Notes under the pieces: model-generated
The model's database searches: none
What the model was told of the DNA's origin: nothing
Seen by the model: only the letters and a program-made list of their open reading frames with translations
Made by a program: the position numbers and the translations under genes
Assembly (NCBI RefSeq): GCF_025766255.1
Contig: NW_026516790.1
Location: 56,511 to 120,510 of the forward strand
DNA from: Zychaea mexicana
Taxonomy: Eukaryota > Mucoromycota > Mucoromycetes > Mucorales > Lichtheimiaceae
DNA: 64,000 nt
Reading direction: 5' to 3'
In this document: piece by piece, positions 44,541-55,415 of the stretch
How positions within the stretch are numbered: position 1 is the stretch's first letter
How the letters are laid out: each line of letters begins with the position of its first letter

Positions 44541-45645
44541 TTAAGCAAACATCCAGTCTTGCAGCTGCTCATGCACAGCCGAGCGCAAGGTAACTGCCTT
44601 TCGTGCTACTGATCGTTCAAGCACGTTCGGCTGCGAGTCAACATCCACAGCCGGTCTGAAATCGTCAAGTCTTTTCAGAAAGACGTTTGCCTACAAACAA
44701 CATCTCTGTCAAGATTCACGCGTAAAGAAATCTACTTTGAAAGTAATTACCCGCTCACTACGCCATTCGGGCACGAAGACCGAGACATGCTTGCCACTGC
44801 GCAGGACACCAGTGCTGCTGCTTTCGTTGTCGGTCTCCTCTTCCGACATACATCCGTCCTGGAGCAACGACTTTCCACCGGGGTACTGTTCCTCCAGTTC
44901 GATCGCATGTTGCTAGAAAACATTGAGCCGTCATACTAATTTCTGTTTCAGATGTTAAGACAATACTCTTACAAAACCTCCTATTACTTTACTTACGCTA
45001 TGTCTGCGCTGATAGCGTCTTCTCATCACTTTTTTGCGCGCTTTCGTCTTGGGCGACTCGTTCCCCTTCGTCCTTAAATTATCAAAATGGGTGTAGACCA
45101 TTTTTTTGATCTGCTTCTTGTCCAAGTTGAAGCAGCCTTGGCCTTCAATGTAGTCGACAAGGCGCTTTACGGCATCCTTGTTGGCCTGGTTTGTGAAGGG
45201 AGGTCGAGCCTGAGACCAGCGTCGCCCAGTCGCTCATTCTGTGTACGTATACAATCCTTCAACACATTTATTGTAACAATAGAATTCCTTTTAGTAATCA
45301 TCACTGTTCTAATATTCACCACTTTCTTTTTTTTACAATTGTCTCTCTGTTCTCTAGTATGGCACTTACAGACACAAGTGGAACACGACGACCACGCGCT
45401 TCAGCTTGACGGCCAACGCCAACGCCACCACCTTGACCTTCGCTGAGGGCCCCACTACCAACTAATGCAGTACGATATGCCATATTGGCAACTGTTTGGC
45501 CAATTCTATCGACCTTTTCGTGCAGTGCCTGGTTCTCGGCCTTCAAATTACGGACAGTATCCAAGAGCGCGTTATGCTGTTGTTGTTGCTGCTGCCGATC
45601 TAGGACACTGTTCTGCTGTTGGGCATCATTTTTATGCTGCGCCAT
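44541..45645 (-). pseudogene. Plavaka accessory gene, copy D
   Basis: ATG 45645 (MAQHKNDAQQQNSVLDRQQQ). Exon 1 is a Gln-rich coiled coil (LLDTVRNLKAENQALHEKVD) with a Gly-rich tail. The second exon (about 45240-45010), partly out of frame with stops, corresponds to the helical/basic domain. The third (about 44915-44755) has LEEQYPGGKSLLQDGCMSEE and VPEWRSERV, near-identical in kind to copy A. The fourth (about 44695-44541) ends VHEQLQDWMFA. The shared YPGG..LLQ..MSEEETD block with copy A is the strongest evidence that these convergent genes are one family. Confidence 0.6.
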
Positions 45646-45689
45646 GACCGGTGTCGCTGGGCTGGGAGATCGCTTACAGTAGGCATCTA

Positions 45690-47037
45690 TACAGTATTAT
45701 CATCTCTCAATATACAACATTAACTAACAGCTGCAGTGGTTATTATAATTTACGTTCGTTTTGTTATTTTATCGTGTAGGCACAAGAAGTATTGGAGGAA
45801 AGAGGTTTGATAAAATGCAAGTACCTGGATCTATAGGGGATCATTTTATTGTGGGGGATCTGGTTTTTTTTGGTACTCTTTTAATGCATGGTCAGCATGA
45901 CTTTAACAGTATTGCAGGTTAGTTATATTTCGCATCGATCGTTCCTTCGTATTTTACGCCTTTCTTTCTGTTTCTTTCTCTTCCTTTTCTCTTCTTTCCT
46001 GGCTGCTACGATACACTATTCTCTCAAGGACCCAATACCGTAGGTTTGTAAGGCACTCTTTACTTTTATCGCTCTTTAACTACCTCTAAGTCTCTGCAGC
46101 TTTTATTAAGGATATTTTATTTCGTGTGTACATGTAGCTCATGATTCGACCGGGTTTCCTATCCAAAATCATAGGCATGATCCACACGAGTTGAAGCTTG
46201 TAAGTATTCCCTTTGTAATGTTTACTTACTTTCTTTCTACAGTTTTCTTTCACTAAAAGCCTTCTTTCCTCATTCATAGCTTGTTTGTACTTTGCATGGT
46301 CTTCCATCCTGGACATCCGCGTAGATCCTCATTTGCACTGCTGCATGCATGTTGCCCACTGTCCGATCGCTGTTGGCACTGTCCAAGCGGAACTTTTCAG
46401 GTACGGTAAAGCTACCCATATTTTTGCTTCTGTCTAGCTGCAGTATAGGTTACCTTCGTTCTTCTTAAGTGAATCGCGGACTCATTAGCACACACAGCAT
46501 GATTCACCCTTTTGCCTTTGCCCCATCCCCATCTAGAGATTTTATGCACCACATTCACACACATATACATAGAAGACTCCTTTCACCCTTCGCATTTACT
46601 CTTTACCACCCCTTTAATGCTTTTTACTGCTCTGTAAATGTTTTCCGAAACTTTAATAATGGAATAAATAAATTCGGTTGTATATGACCATACTATGATA
46701 ATCATCACTGCTATACAATAATCAAAACCTGCTGCGATTATTTCATCCATTTAGTATATGCCCAAAATCGATCGCGCTAAATTATGCTATGCAGACCTTG
46801 GTATGCACGATGAAGCTTCAGTACCCAGTCCGTATGTAAAGCAATTAAGGGATCCCTTTCTATGCATATGCACTACCCATTATCAAAATTGGAAACCAAC
46901 TATAAAGCTGTTGAAAACAGCTGAATATGTGATAAAAAAAGCTGCCTTTTGTAGGAACTATAAAGCGGTTATAAAATAACTTTATATTTGGATGACAAGC
47001 AGTATATTCAGCTTATATTCAGTAGTTTTTTGCCCCT
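45690..47037. other. Region between Plavaka D and the MULE
   Basis: 45690-46080: no gene. On minus, 46400-46240 has two overlapping protein-like frames (SRMEDHAKYKQAMNEERRLL; KFRLDSANSDRTVGNMHAAV), possibly a small exon of a lost gene, but with no family and no intact continuation. 46450-47037 shows only low-complexity and His/Pro-coding chance frames. Confidence 0.35.
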
Positions 47038-47812
47038 TTATATTAGGGCAGATCTATTTGCACCCCCCCTCATGCAACCCCCCCAGTCACTGCCCAGCCT
47101 GGATTTTTAATTTGCACCCCCCTTCCACCCGAACCATTTCATACACCCCCCTTCCACCGAACCATTTCGTGCACACCACTTCATCCACATTCGTCAATCG
47201 CAAATCGAATTGAAGTAAAGTCATTTCAAGATTGAAGAGCGAAGCATTAGCATCAGACTAAGTAAAATAAAACGAGAAGCTATAAACTAAGTGTACGCCT
47301 TTTTCTACATGTGCCTTTTCAAAAGTAGATTGCCAGAAAGGAGACACACACACACGCACAATATAGCACTGGCAACTGCTACTTGCTTGTATAAAGAAGA
47401 GTCTTCTGGAGCATAGACAGGAAATGCGAGTAATATGCTAATGATGGAACTGAAAAATGATGTAGAACAGAAAGGGAGGCCACGAGGATTATGAAACAAA
47501 CAAAAGAAAATAAACTTTTTGATTTGACACGTCTTACATAATGCACATGAAACTGAGACTGCATTAATGCAAAATTATTTGAATAGCAGAACATTTGCCT
47601 ATATAGATAGTCCATAGACACATAGTCCGTATATACATGGTCCATATACACATCGACCTGTACGTTATCATGGTCTTTCGCATCATCTTTAGTACTATAT
47701 GGTACTCAGGAAGTGAAAATGGAAATTGGAGCGTATCTTAAAAAATTGCTTCTTTTACTTCCCATAAACAAACAAGCATATTTTTCTAATCTCTCAACTC
47801 ATTTCCATCGCA

Positions 47813-50800
47813 ATGTCGAAAACAACAAGCACAATTCCTGAAGAACTTCGAGTTACTTATGTCGACTTTGACTCTGCTAAGCAAGCTTGCGTCGACTGGG
47901 GGAAAAAGAACAAGGTTTCCCTCTGTACCTTGAAAAGTACGCGTATAGGAGAGAAAAGAGTCCTCCGTCTTGTTTGCAAGCACTTTGGACAACCTACCAA
48001 TCAGGAGGTATATGATGATGGCAAAAATACGACAGTAGAAACCATCTTGGCGAACGACAAAGGTGATGTCATTCGATCAAACAGCAAGGACAGCAAGAAA
48101 CGGCGCGAGAAAGACTCCCAGAGAATTGGATGCGAGTTTGAGATCAAGCTGCAGCCATTGAGCAAGGCTAGCCAGCAATGGCACTTTGTCTCTTTTTACG
48201 ACGGTGAACACAATCATGAGATTGCAAAGGAGCTCTCGTCGTATCCAATGCTTCGTCAGTTCGATGGAAAGCAGCACGACATTGTTCTTAGCATGATCAA
48301 AGGGCACGCCAGTAATACTGCAATTGTGTCATACCTTGCTGCTAATAAAACGGTTGTCAACCCGAAGGATATCACGAATATGCGACAGATGGTATTCAAC
48401 AACGATCCCGATCATACCATGTTCAAGCTTATCAGCAAGCTACAGGACAAGGATTACGTCGTTGAATGGGAATCGAAGCAAGATGGAGAAAAACGGTTCT
48501 TGCACTCTCTTTTTTTTGCCCATCATTCTGCAATTTCTCTTGCTCGCCAATTCCCCGAAACCATCATCATGGATGCCACGTACAAGACAAACAGACATCG
48601 GCTCCCCTTTGTAAATGTCGTCGGTACAGGCAATGTTGGTTATCCAGACTTGAAAACGTTCTGTATTGCTGGCGGATGGGTGTCTGAAGAAACGAATGAC
48701 AGCTACGACTGGTTTGTCAAAAAGCTTGAGCAAGTTGTTTGGCCAGCTGAGCAGCCAATCTCCCCGAAAGTATTTGTGACCGACAGCGAATCTGTGTTGA
48801 TGAAAGCCTTGGATCACGTCTTCCCCAACTCGAAAAAATTGCTCTGCACCAACCACATCAGACGCAATTTTCAAGTCAAGCTCCAAAAGCTTTTTGAAGT
48901 TAAAGAGGACTTTGAGGCGCTTCTGAAAGCCATCAACTACTTGATGGCTGATGAATATAATGATAAGTTCCAAAACAAGCAACTGGTTCCAGATGAGGAT
49001 TTTGAGCAAAAGGCGATCGGCATGTACAATGAGGCTGCAATGAAAGCCAAAAAGCCGGAAGAAGTGAAAGCATACCTCGAGAGGTAACTATATATTGGAT
49101 TCTTATCAGAGATCGTTTGCTTGGAAACTATGCTTATGTGTATACTTTCGCTTGCAGTAAGCTTTTCAATAAAGATTAGTGGGTCGGCCGATACCTCGCA
49201 GATGTCAAGCATCTTGGGAATAGTACCACCAATAGAGTTGAAGGAACGCACGCCAATATGAAGAAGGCCATACAGTCCGCCAGTGGTAACCTATACCTTG
49301 CTTTTGAGCAAATCGATGAATTTTACAGATCAAAGGTACATATAATCATATATATACATTAGTTGATATTTACCTACAATCTTGCTCTACGCACATTAAT
49401 TGCTAATCGTGTTCGCTGTGTGTTGCTTTTGCCTGTACAGAATCTAAGTTGGGATCGTCAATTGGATAGCGAACACTTCGGTGTAAACTCCCATATCCCG
49501 CCAAGCCAAAAGGAAAGGCTGGTAGATTTACAGCGCCACATATCGAAGTTCGCATTCAATGCAATTCGCAAGGAGCTTGTATATCCAAATCCGCTAAGAA
49601 CCGACAACTGTCGATGTGCAATCAAAGCTCATTACGGAATTCCTTGCTGTCACATGATACCGTCTAAAGGAAAAATTCCCTTGAGCGTTATCCCTAGACG
49701 GTGGCATCTCCATCCTGAAAAAACAGCTCCTGAAGGTATAGATAGTTTAATACCACTCTTACTCGCTATACTAAGCTGTAGTAGCTTTATGTAGAGGAAA
49801 CACTCCACAGTAGCAGAAACATTCTAGCGATCTCGGAATCATATTCTGCTCCCACCATGGAGAGTCAAATCGAGGCTGAGCTCACGCGTATCACCACTAT
49901 GTTGCATCGATTTCCTGACCAAAAGCAACGTTCAACTCTTCTACGTCATTTGCAAGCCATCAGCGATGATCTTTTTATCGACATCAAGACACTGGAGCAG
50001 CCAAAATCTCTACCAACGAAAGGCAAACCTAAGCGCAGCTCAAAGCGCGATCTTATTGCTTTGGAACACCAACAGAACGAAAGCAACAAGAAAGCCAAAC
50101 AAACGCGGGTCGCGAAGCAGCCGATATTTAGTAAGTAACAGTATAAAAATTGCTGTAATTGATCTTCTATTGTTATTAGATATACAGTACTGACTAGGTT
50201 TACTAAGGGAGGGCAAGCATATAGCTAAAGCTGACATCACTACTATACCACTACCGCCACCACAGCAACAGCAACAACAACAACTTACAATGCCACCTTT
50301 TTGGTCATCCTTTTTGCCCGCTTCTTTACCATCACCTTTTCCGTCTGCTGATCCACTTATTGTGCCAAACCTCGACATGGTCTGCGATGCAATTCCATGC
50401 TCTGCTGTGAATTTAGTGCATAATCCGAAGCCAGATGAAAATTGTGGTTTCCGTTCATTGGCTGTTGCTTTACTTAGAGATGAGAAACGATATATTGATA
50501 TCAAGGCCGGAATGTGCGAGTTCTTTATCAAAAATCGCGGAAAAAGTATTTATGAGAGTTTCGACGCTAAAAGAATGCTAAGTGTTCTTTATCCAAATGC
50601 GCATCATTGGTTTTACTATCCAGAGTGTGCTCAGCTTGCCTCGGATGCGTTCAACACGCCTATAGCCTTCTTTGGCACTGAATCCTCGTTATTTTGCCCC
50701 TTACTAAGCACGCCATCCCAAGCAATACATACAATTCCAATCGTCATGTAGCTTACTCACAACCACATAATTTTCATCCAGCTCAGGCTGGGTACGTTGA

Positions 50801-51030
50801 TTGAATGGCCTGCCTGCTACCCTTATGCTCGAGGTAAAGGCCGCAAAGATGGTGGTGCTAGAATCCGAGGTGATCAATGGTATCCCTTATTCCAAGACGC
50901 ATTCGAAAGCATGATCCATGTAGATATTCCCCTTCCAGAAAACTTAAATGCACATTCTCTTTCATCTGGATCTGAAGCAGAACACTCTGATTCTGAGCGA
51001 GTTGACCTAACTGGACCTTATCATTTTTAG
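47813..51030 (+). pseudogene. MULE transposase: FAR1 zinc finger, MULE, SWIM and OTU protease in one spliced gene
   Basis: ATG 47813. Residues about 15-140 form a FAR1/WRKY-GCM1-like DNA-binding domain (RLVCKHFG, RIGCEFEI, EHNHEI). The MULE core shows IIMDATYKTNRHRLPF (D1, about 48565), VFVTDSESVLMKALDHVFP (D2, about 48775) and TNRVEGTHANMKK (E, about 49230). The SWIM zinc finger CRCAIKAHYGIPCCHMI is at about 49610-49660. Exons join at AG|GTAACT (49084), near 49330-49440 and near 49735-49800. A phase-1 junction at 50131/50200 links IFS to LLREGKHIAKAD, then poly-Q, then the OTU segment NPKPDENCGFRSLAVALL (Asp/Cys, about 50440). The OTU His region THNHIIFIQ follows an in-frame TAG (50749-50751). 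Another TAG is at 49177-49179. It is nearly intact but inactivated. Confidence 0.85.
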
Positions 51031-51034
51031 TAGC

Positions 51035-52189
51035 ACAATGTCTCTTCTTACCCACTCTTTCTTTTCTCTCTCTTCTCTTCCTTTACTTTTCTTCCTCTCT
51101 CTTTTTTTGATATTCATATAATTAATCCGATATACACATGTTTAAATAGATAGATACATTGACCAGGAATAGGTGAGTCTATGAGGCTGCAAAGTACTAG
51201 TTCATTCAATAGGATGGATAGTCTGATGATACCACTTCCTTTATTATTTTTGTAATTTTTGTTTACAAACCCTTTTTTATCAGCATGAGCAGTAGTCTGC
51301 CAGTGTGTGTGTGTGTATGCAAAAAAGATTAACCCCTTGCGCATTTTACTGGACTCTTTAGTTCCTTAAATATGTCGGACCATCCATATGGTGTCTGTTC
51401 AATGTTGGAGTTCATCTTGCCGTCTAGGTAATAGCCAAGGGAAAAACAGAGATACACTCGCATAGTTCGTCAAATGTACAGTATTTAGTGTGTACACAAT
51501 GTTTCGAGTGTAATGACATTTAATACCAGTTGCAGTCATCAGTTTCATCATCGATATTTGCTTCGTCGTTTTAAGATGAAAAAATGAGAAACGACGATCA
51601 CATGAAAGATGCTCCTCTTCACACATAGTCCGTTACTGCACCAGCGAACATATAAAGCCCACCCACACAATGGTCAATCGCCTTCAAATCACACCACTCT
51701 GGCTACTTTTTTTCGTCCAACACAATGTTTATTAGTCTGTAAGGGAGCTGCCGTAATACTGGCCAAAGAAGCCAAAGTGCACGAAAAATAAACAGGAATC
51801 AGGTTTCTTTTGTTAACTTACCATCTCTAGACTTTACATAGTGACTTCCGATTGCCTCTTTGTCAGCCACGATGAAATCATTGAATACTTGTAGTCTTGT
51901 CAACTATGAACCTTTTGAGCAAAAGAAAGCAAAACAAGTTTCCTTTTGTTCTTTCTAGTTGAAATCGTTGCTAAGACTATTAGTCTCGTTGCATAAAAAT
52001 TACCTACCCGCCCACACACGGCCTATTTTAGAGCTGTTTTTTAAAAGGAATCACTCGATGAGTGTCTTGAATGTTCCTGTCGTTGCTTGGAATGATTAAT
52101 AGTACGGGCTTTATGAATGAAAAAGACTCGTCAAAAATAGCAATGATTTTTTCATAACTCCTTCTCTGCATAATAAAGTGTTCCGGTAG
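51035..52189. other. 3' non-coding part of the MULE
   Basis: Pyrimidine-rich stretch at 51040-51115, a (GT)n run at 51301-51316, and no frame with protein-like character. It ends at the right inverted repeat. Confidence 0.5.
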
Positions 52190-52432
52190 GAGGGTGGGTG
52201 CAAATTATAAATCCAGGCTGGGCAGTGACTTGGGGGGTGCACGAGGGGGGGGTGCAAATAGATCTGCCCTTATATTACCCCTCCTGCCCAGTACAAAGAA
52301 AGTTAATATACTTTATTTGTCTTTGCTTTTATGCTTTGCAGTTGCTTTTATCCTTTATACTTGCAGTAGAGCTCCAGAGACTAATGATGAAATTTTATAT
52401 TTGAACCTTTTATCATTTGCAGGATGAATTGC

Positions 52433-52798
52433 TCAGCTGGTGACGACAATGTCTTCTACATATTCCAGATCGTCATCACTTTCAGCTATAAAATCATTGA
52501 ACCATTCATCGACGAAGTCAATCCACGTTTCCACTGTCAGTTCTTCGTTGTTATTGTTCAACTTGTCACTATACGTATCCATGCCTAACATTGATAATGC
52601 TTGTGTTTCTGGAGTCGATGTACTATCTGGTGCTGATAATGGAGTTGATGTTGATGTTGATGACAATGCTGAGGTTGTTGACAGTACTGGCAATGATACT
52701 AACAATACTACAGATAAAGCTGGTGCTAATTGCTTATTTCGGTTTTTATTACTGCCACCCCTCTTTCTTTTCTTTAATTGAGATTTGACTTTTGCCAT
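52433..52798 (-). CDS. Hypothetical 121-residue protein, basic N-terminus and acidic C-terminus
   Basis: Open frame from ATG 52798 (MAKVKSQLKKRKRGGSNKNR) to a stop at 52433. Residues 1-25 are strongly basic (KKRKRGG, a likely nuclear localisation signal). Residues 30-75 are Ser/Thr/Ala/Pro low complexity, and 80-121 are acidic and aromatic (TWIDFVDEWFNDFIAESDDD). The bipartite charge pattern resembles N-termini of Tc1-like and Harbinger transposases here, but no catalytic domain follows. It may be a lone exon of a lost element or a small host gene. It begins 155 bp beyond the MULE target duplication, just outside the element. Confidence 0.35.
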   Translation of the reverse strand: MAKVKSQLKKRKRGGSNKNRNKQLAPALSVVLLVSLPVLSTTSALSSTSTSTPLSAPDSTSTPETQALSMLGMDTYSDKLNNNNEELTVETWIDFVDEWFNDFIAESDDDLEYVEDIVVTS

Positions 52799-52825
52799 CT
52801 CAAGTACTACTGCGTAGGAAGGGGC

Positions 52826-53062
52826 ATTTCACCAAGTAAAATACAAGGTGAAAACAGGGTGAATCGTATATTTTACCCTATTTTTCAATAGGTGAAACCT
52901 CTATGAAAAGTGTGTATTTATCTGATTTCACCCTATTAAGAAGAGGGTAAAACATAGCTCACATATGCATGGAGGAATGGGGGTGCCAACATATGTTGTG
53001 CATGCAGGGGTGACTATAAGAATTTACCCGGTGGCTTGGTGGCTTAGCAAGTGGCTTAGATC
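52826..53062. repeat. GGTGAAA / GGGTAAAA word cluster and GTGGCTTRG tandem
   Basis: 52826-52950 contains TTTCACC, GGTGAAA, GGGTGAA, TTTACCC, GGTGAAA, TTTCACCC and GGGTAAAA in both orientations. 53031-53058 is GTGGCTTGGTGGCTTAGCAAGTGGCTTAG, three near-copies of a 9-mer. These look like subterminal repeats of an unidentified element. Confidence 0.45.
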
Positions 53063-53099
53063 ACGTGACTTTCTAAAAAGGAAATAAGAGGGTAAATGG

Positions 53100-53763
53100 T
53101 TTTCCCAGCGGCTAAACGTTTTACTGCACAACTCCCTTATGGAGTCCACATTAAGCTGCCCCTCCCCCAATTTTTTTCAAAGCTAGTAGAGTGGCCTCCA
53201 CATTAACAAGGGCGGCCTACAACAACAGCTAAGGGACTTTGTGCTTTTTTTATTAAATAGCGTTGGCATTCAATTATTAATGGCGGCAGGCAGATGGAAA
53301 AAAGACAGTAACATAAAAAGTAAGTTTTTATTATGTAGTGTATTAAAAAGAACAGTAGCGTTGAAAAGGAGGGAAAAAAGTATGAGTTTCTTATAACTGC
53401 GATTTCTTTTGGCTTTTGAATCTTTATTAGATTAATGAAAATGGCAGTAAAGAAAAAGTCAATGGCAAACTCAGAAATAGTATACACGTTGAAGATAGGC
53501 TTTTATTGAAAGATTAATGAAGGTAACAATAAGAGCTTGCTTCTTTTTAAAGGGAGGGAGGGATGGTGGATCTTTTTGACTTTGAATGGTTTTGTAATTT
53601 AACATACAGCATTTTAAAAAGGGATCCATTCAACAATCATCAACGAATCTATATGCTCGCCTTCACTGCATATCAATGAAAAGAAGAAGAAATGTACAAC
53701 ACACGTTGATGGAAACTAGAAACATAACAAACGAACAAGTAATGTTGCTTTTTCAATAATCGA
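53100..53763. other. Intergenic, no gene
   Basis: CCACATTAA occurs twice (53147, 53188) beside GC-rich words. The remainder is AT-rich without protein-like frames. Confidence 0.4.
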
Positions 53764-54084
53764 AGTATAAACAATATTAATAATATTGTTATAAATAACA
53801 ATATTATGATATCTTATTATACTGTCAAGCGTTCTAATAAAAATCTAACTTCGTTGATTTTTAATTGAACTGGGCGTCGTCGTTCCTCCTAGCCTGGTTT
53901 TTTCTAAACATAATGATTAAAGATAATTATATTAGTTAAGAATTATTTAGGGTTTGAGAAATTATTTTTTTTAATTAAAAGAATTGATTTCATCATTTAT
54001 GATAATCATGTTAAAATTATAGTATCTATAATTTTTTAGCTAATCATCATTTTGCTAAAATTATAATGCTAAGGTTTACCCCCC
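53764..54084. repeat. 318-bp family dispersed repeat, copy 2
   Basis: 321 bp from AGTATAAACAATATTAATAA to GGTTTACCCCCC, alignable end to end with 2061-2378. The hairpin core is at 53831-53870 with GTCGTCG..CTCCTAGCCT after it. No obvious target duplication surrounds this copy (flanks TCGA and ATTG), so it is older than copy 1 or one flank was lost. Confidence 0.75.
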
Positions 54085-54914
54085 ATTGCCGCAACTTATA
54101 TGATGATTTGCTTCTAACTGCTATCCTAAGATTTTAAATCGTATATCTTATCAAACAATGCTGATGCTTGCCATTAATAATGTACTCGACACCTATATGA
54201 GAAACGATTTTTTTTTAGGATTTTTTTTTCATCCTTTAATTATATAAAATCTTCATTTTTCTATATCTTTTTGGTTATAATAATAATTTGTTAAATTCAA
54301 ACTATAATACACATTTACAGTAATAAGATATAGAGAAGTATAAATAGTATATACACTATTTTAAAAAAGGATGTATATGTATACAAATAGTTATATATTA
54401 GTAAATAGTTTCTATTTATAGGCATTGAATATAATTAGAGAAACTGTAACTATATTGGGAAAAAGATTATATTTTAAGAAATAGAGTTATAATTTAAAAT
54501 AATTTTAGTTAATGAAGTAATGAAACATCTATCTGTTTTTTCAAAACTTCTATTTTTTTTAAAATCATAAAATTTAATTTTTTCTTACTTTTTTTTTAAC
54601 TTTCATAAATATATAAAATAATTTATTTATTTAATATTAATGTAATAGTAAAATAATCATTATTTTAATTAATCTTAAACATTTCCCTATATAATATAGG
54701 ATCGGTAATCACACATAACACAATACGAACGCAGGGGAGACATATGTACAGTAGTATTACGAGTTTTTACTTATGGTGGCCTATCCTTTTCATGCATATA
54801 TTTAATCTACTTACTAAACAACAGCAGTACACAACAATAATATTATAGCGGTTGTTTCTTACGGACGAGGAAAACGAGCAAGAAAGGGATGCCAAAATGC
54901 GTTTTTAAAGGGAG
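54085..54914. other. AT-rich intergenic region
   Basis: Very AT-rich and non-coding (54180-54680 has long T and A tracts), in composition like the G-type elements. I found no DDE or chromodomain remnant in it. Confidence 0.45.
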
Positions 54915-54916
54915 TA

Positions 54917-55103
54917 CAGTCGACCCCCATTAATGTCACCCCTTAGGGTACTAGCAAAAGTATTGACTATATTGAGGTTGACGATCACAGGGGGTAGAGA
55001 ATAGGCAGAATCTTTAACTGCTAACTTTGAAAGGATACCAGCAAATCTGTTGACGCTATCGGGGGTTGACGTTATCGGGGTTGACGTTAATGGGGGTTGA
55101 CTG
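54917..55103. mobile_element. 187-bp pogo/Tigger-type MITE with internal iterated end motif
   Basis: Ends read CAGTCGACCCCCATTAATGTC (left, 54917) and, inward from 55103, CAGTCAACCCCCATTAACGTC. Both are flanked by TA (54915-54916, 55104-55105), the Tc1/mariner/pogo target site. Near the right end the motif GTTGACG(T/C)TA..GGGG is repeated three times (about 55045-55100), i.e. multiple copies of the terminal sequence. There is no coding capacity. Confidence 0.85.
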
Positions 55104-55105
55104 TA

Positions 55106-55415
55106 TATCTTTTCATTGCTGTAGAATAGTGGGATCAGTAAGATGAGCAGGTATACAGAAACCATGTTCCTTTTCTCTTAATTGATAGTAAAAACCATCC
55201 TTTACTAGTATAATATTGCTATTATGCATGTTTGTCTATTGAGGCAATAATACATATGCTTGCGATATCAAGCACAGCATTCTTACCAAAGTATTAGAGA
55301 ACATGGAAGTGGTGGTACAATAAGTAGCTGAGTACTTTAACACGAAGACAGAGACGGAGTAGCTTGTTGACTTCATTACCAGTTTTTTTATTCATTTCGA
55401 AATCTCGCAATTAAC
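55106..55415. other. Region upstream of the second Crypton
   Basis: No gene. Presumed promoter and 5' end of the Crypton at 55416. Cryptons lack inverted repeats, so the border cannot be read directly. Confidence 0.4.

Larger units (their letters stand above)
47046..52269 (+). mobile_element. Complete MULE (Mutator-like) transposon with OTU domain
   Basis: Long inverted repeats: the left end starts GGGCAGATCTATTTGCACCC at 47046 and the right end is its inverse finishing at 52269. Similarity extends about 80 bp (through AGTCACTGCCCAGCCTGGAT and AATTTGCACCC). A perfect 8-bp duplication, TTATATTA, flanks it (47038-47045, 52270-52277). Length 5224 bp. It has one multi-exon gene on plus. The rest (47126-47812 and 51035-52189) is non-coding as far as I can see. 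Long inverted ends plus an 8-9 bp duplication and a MULE-domain protein make the assignment firm. Confidence 0.93.

Noticed and set aside
48440..49009. 189-codon minus-strand frame inside the MULE
   Set aside because: Antisense shadow of the MULE catalytic core.
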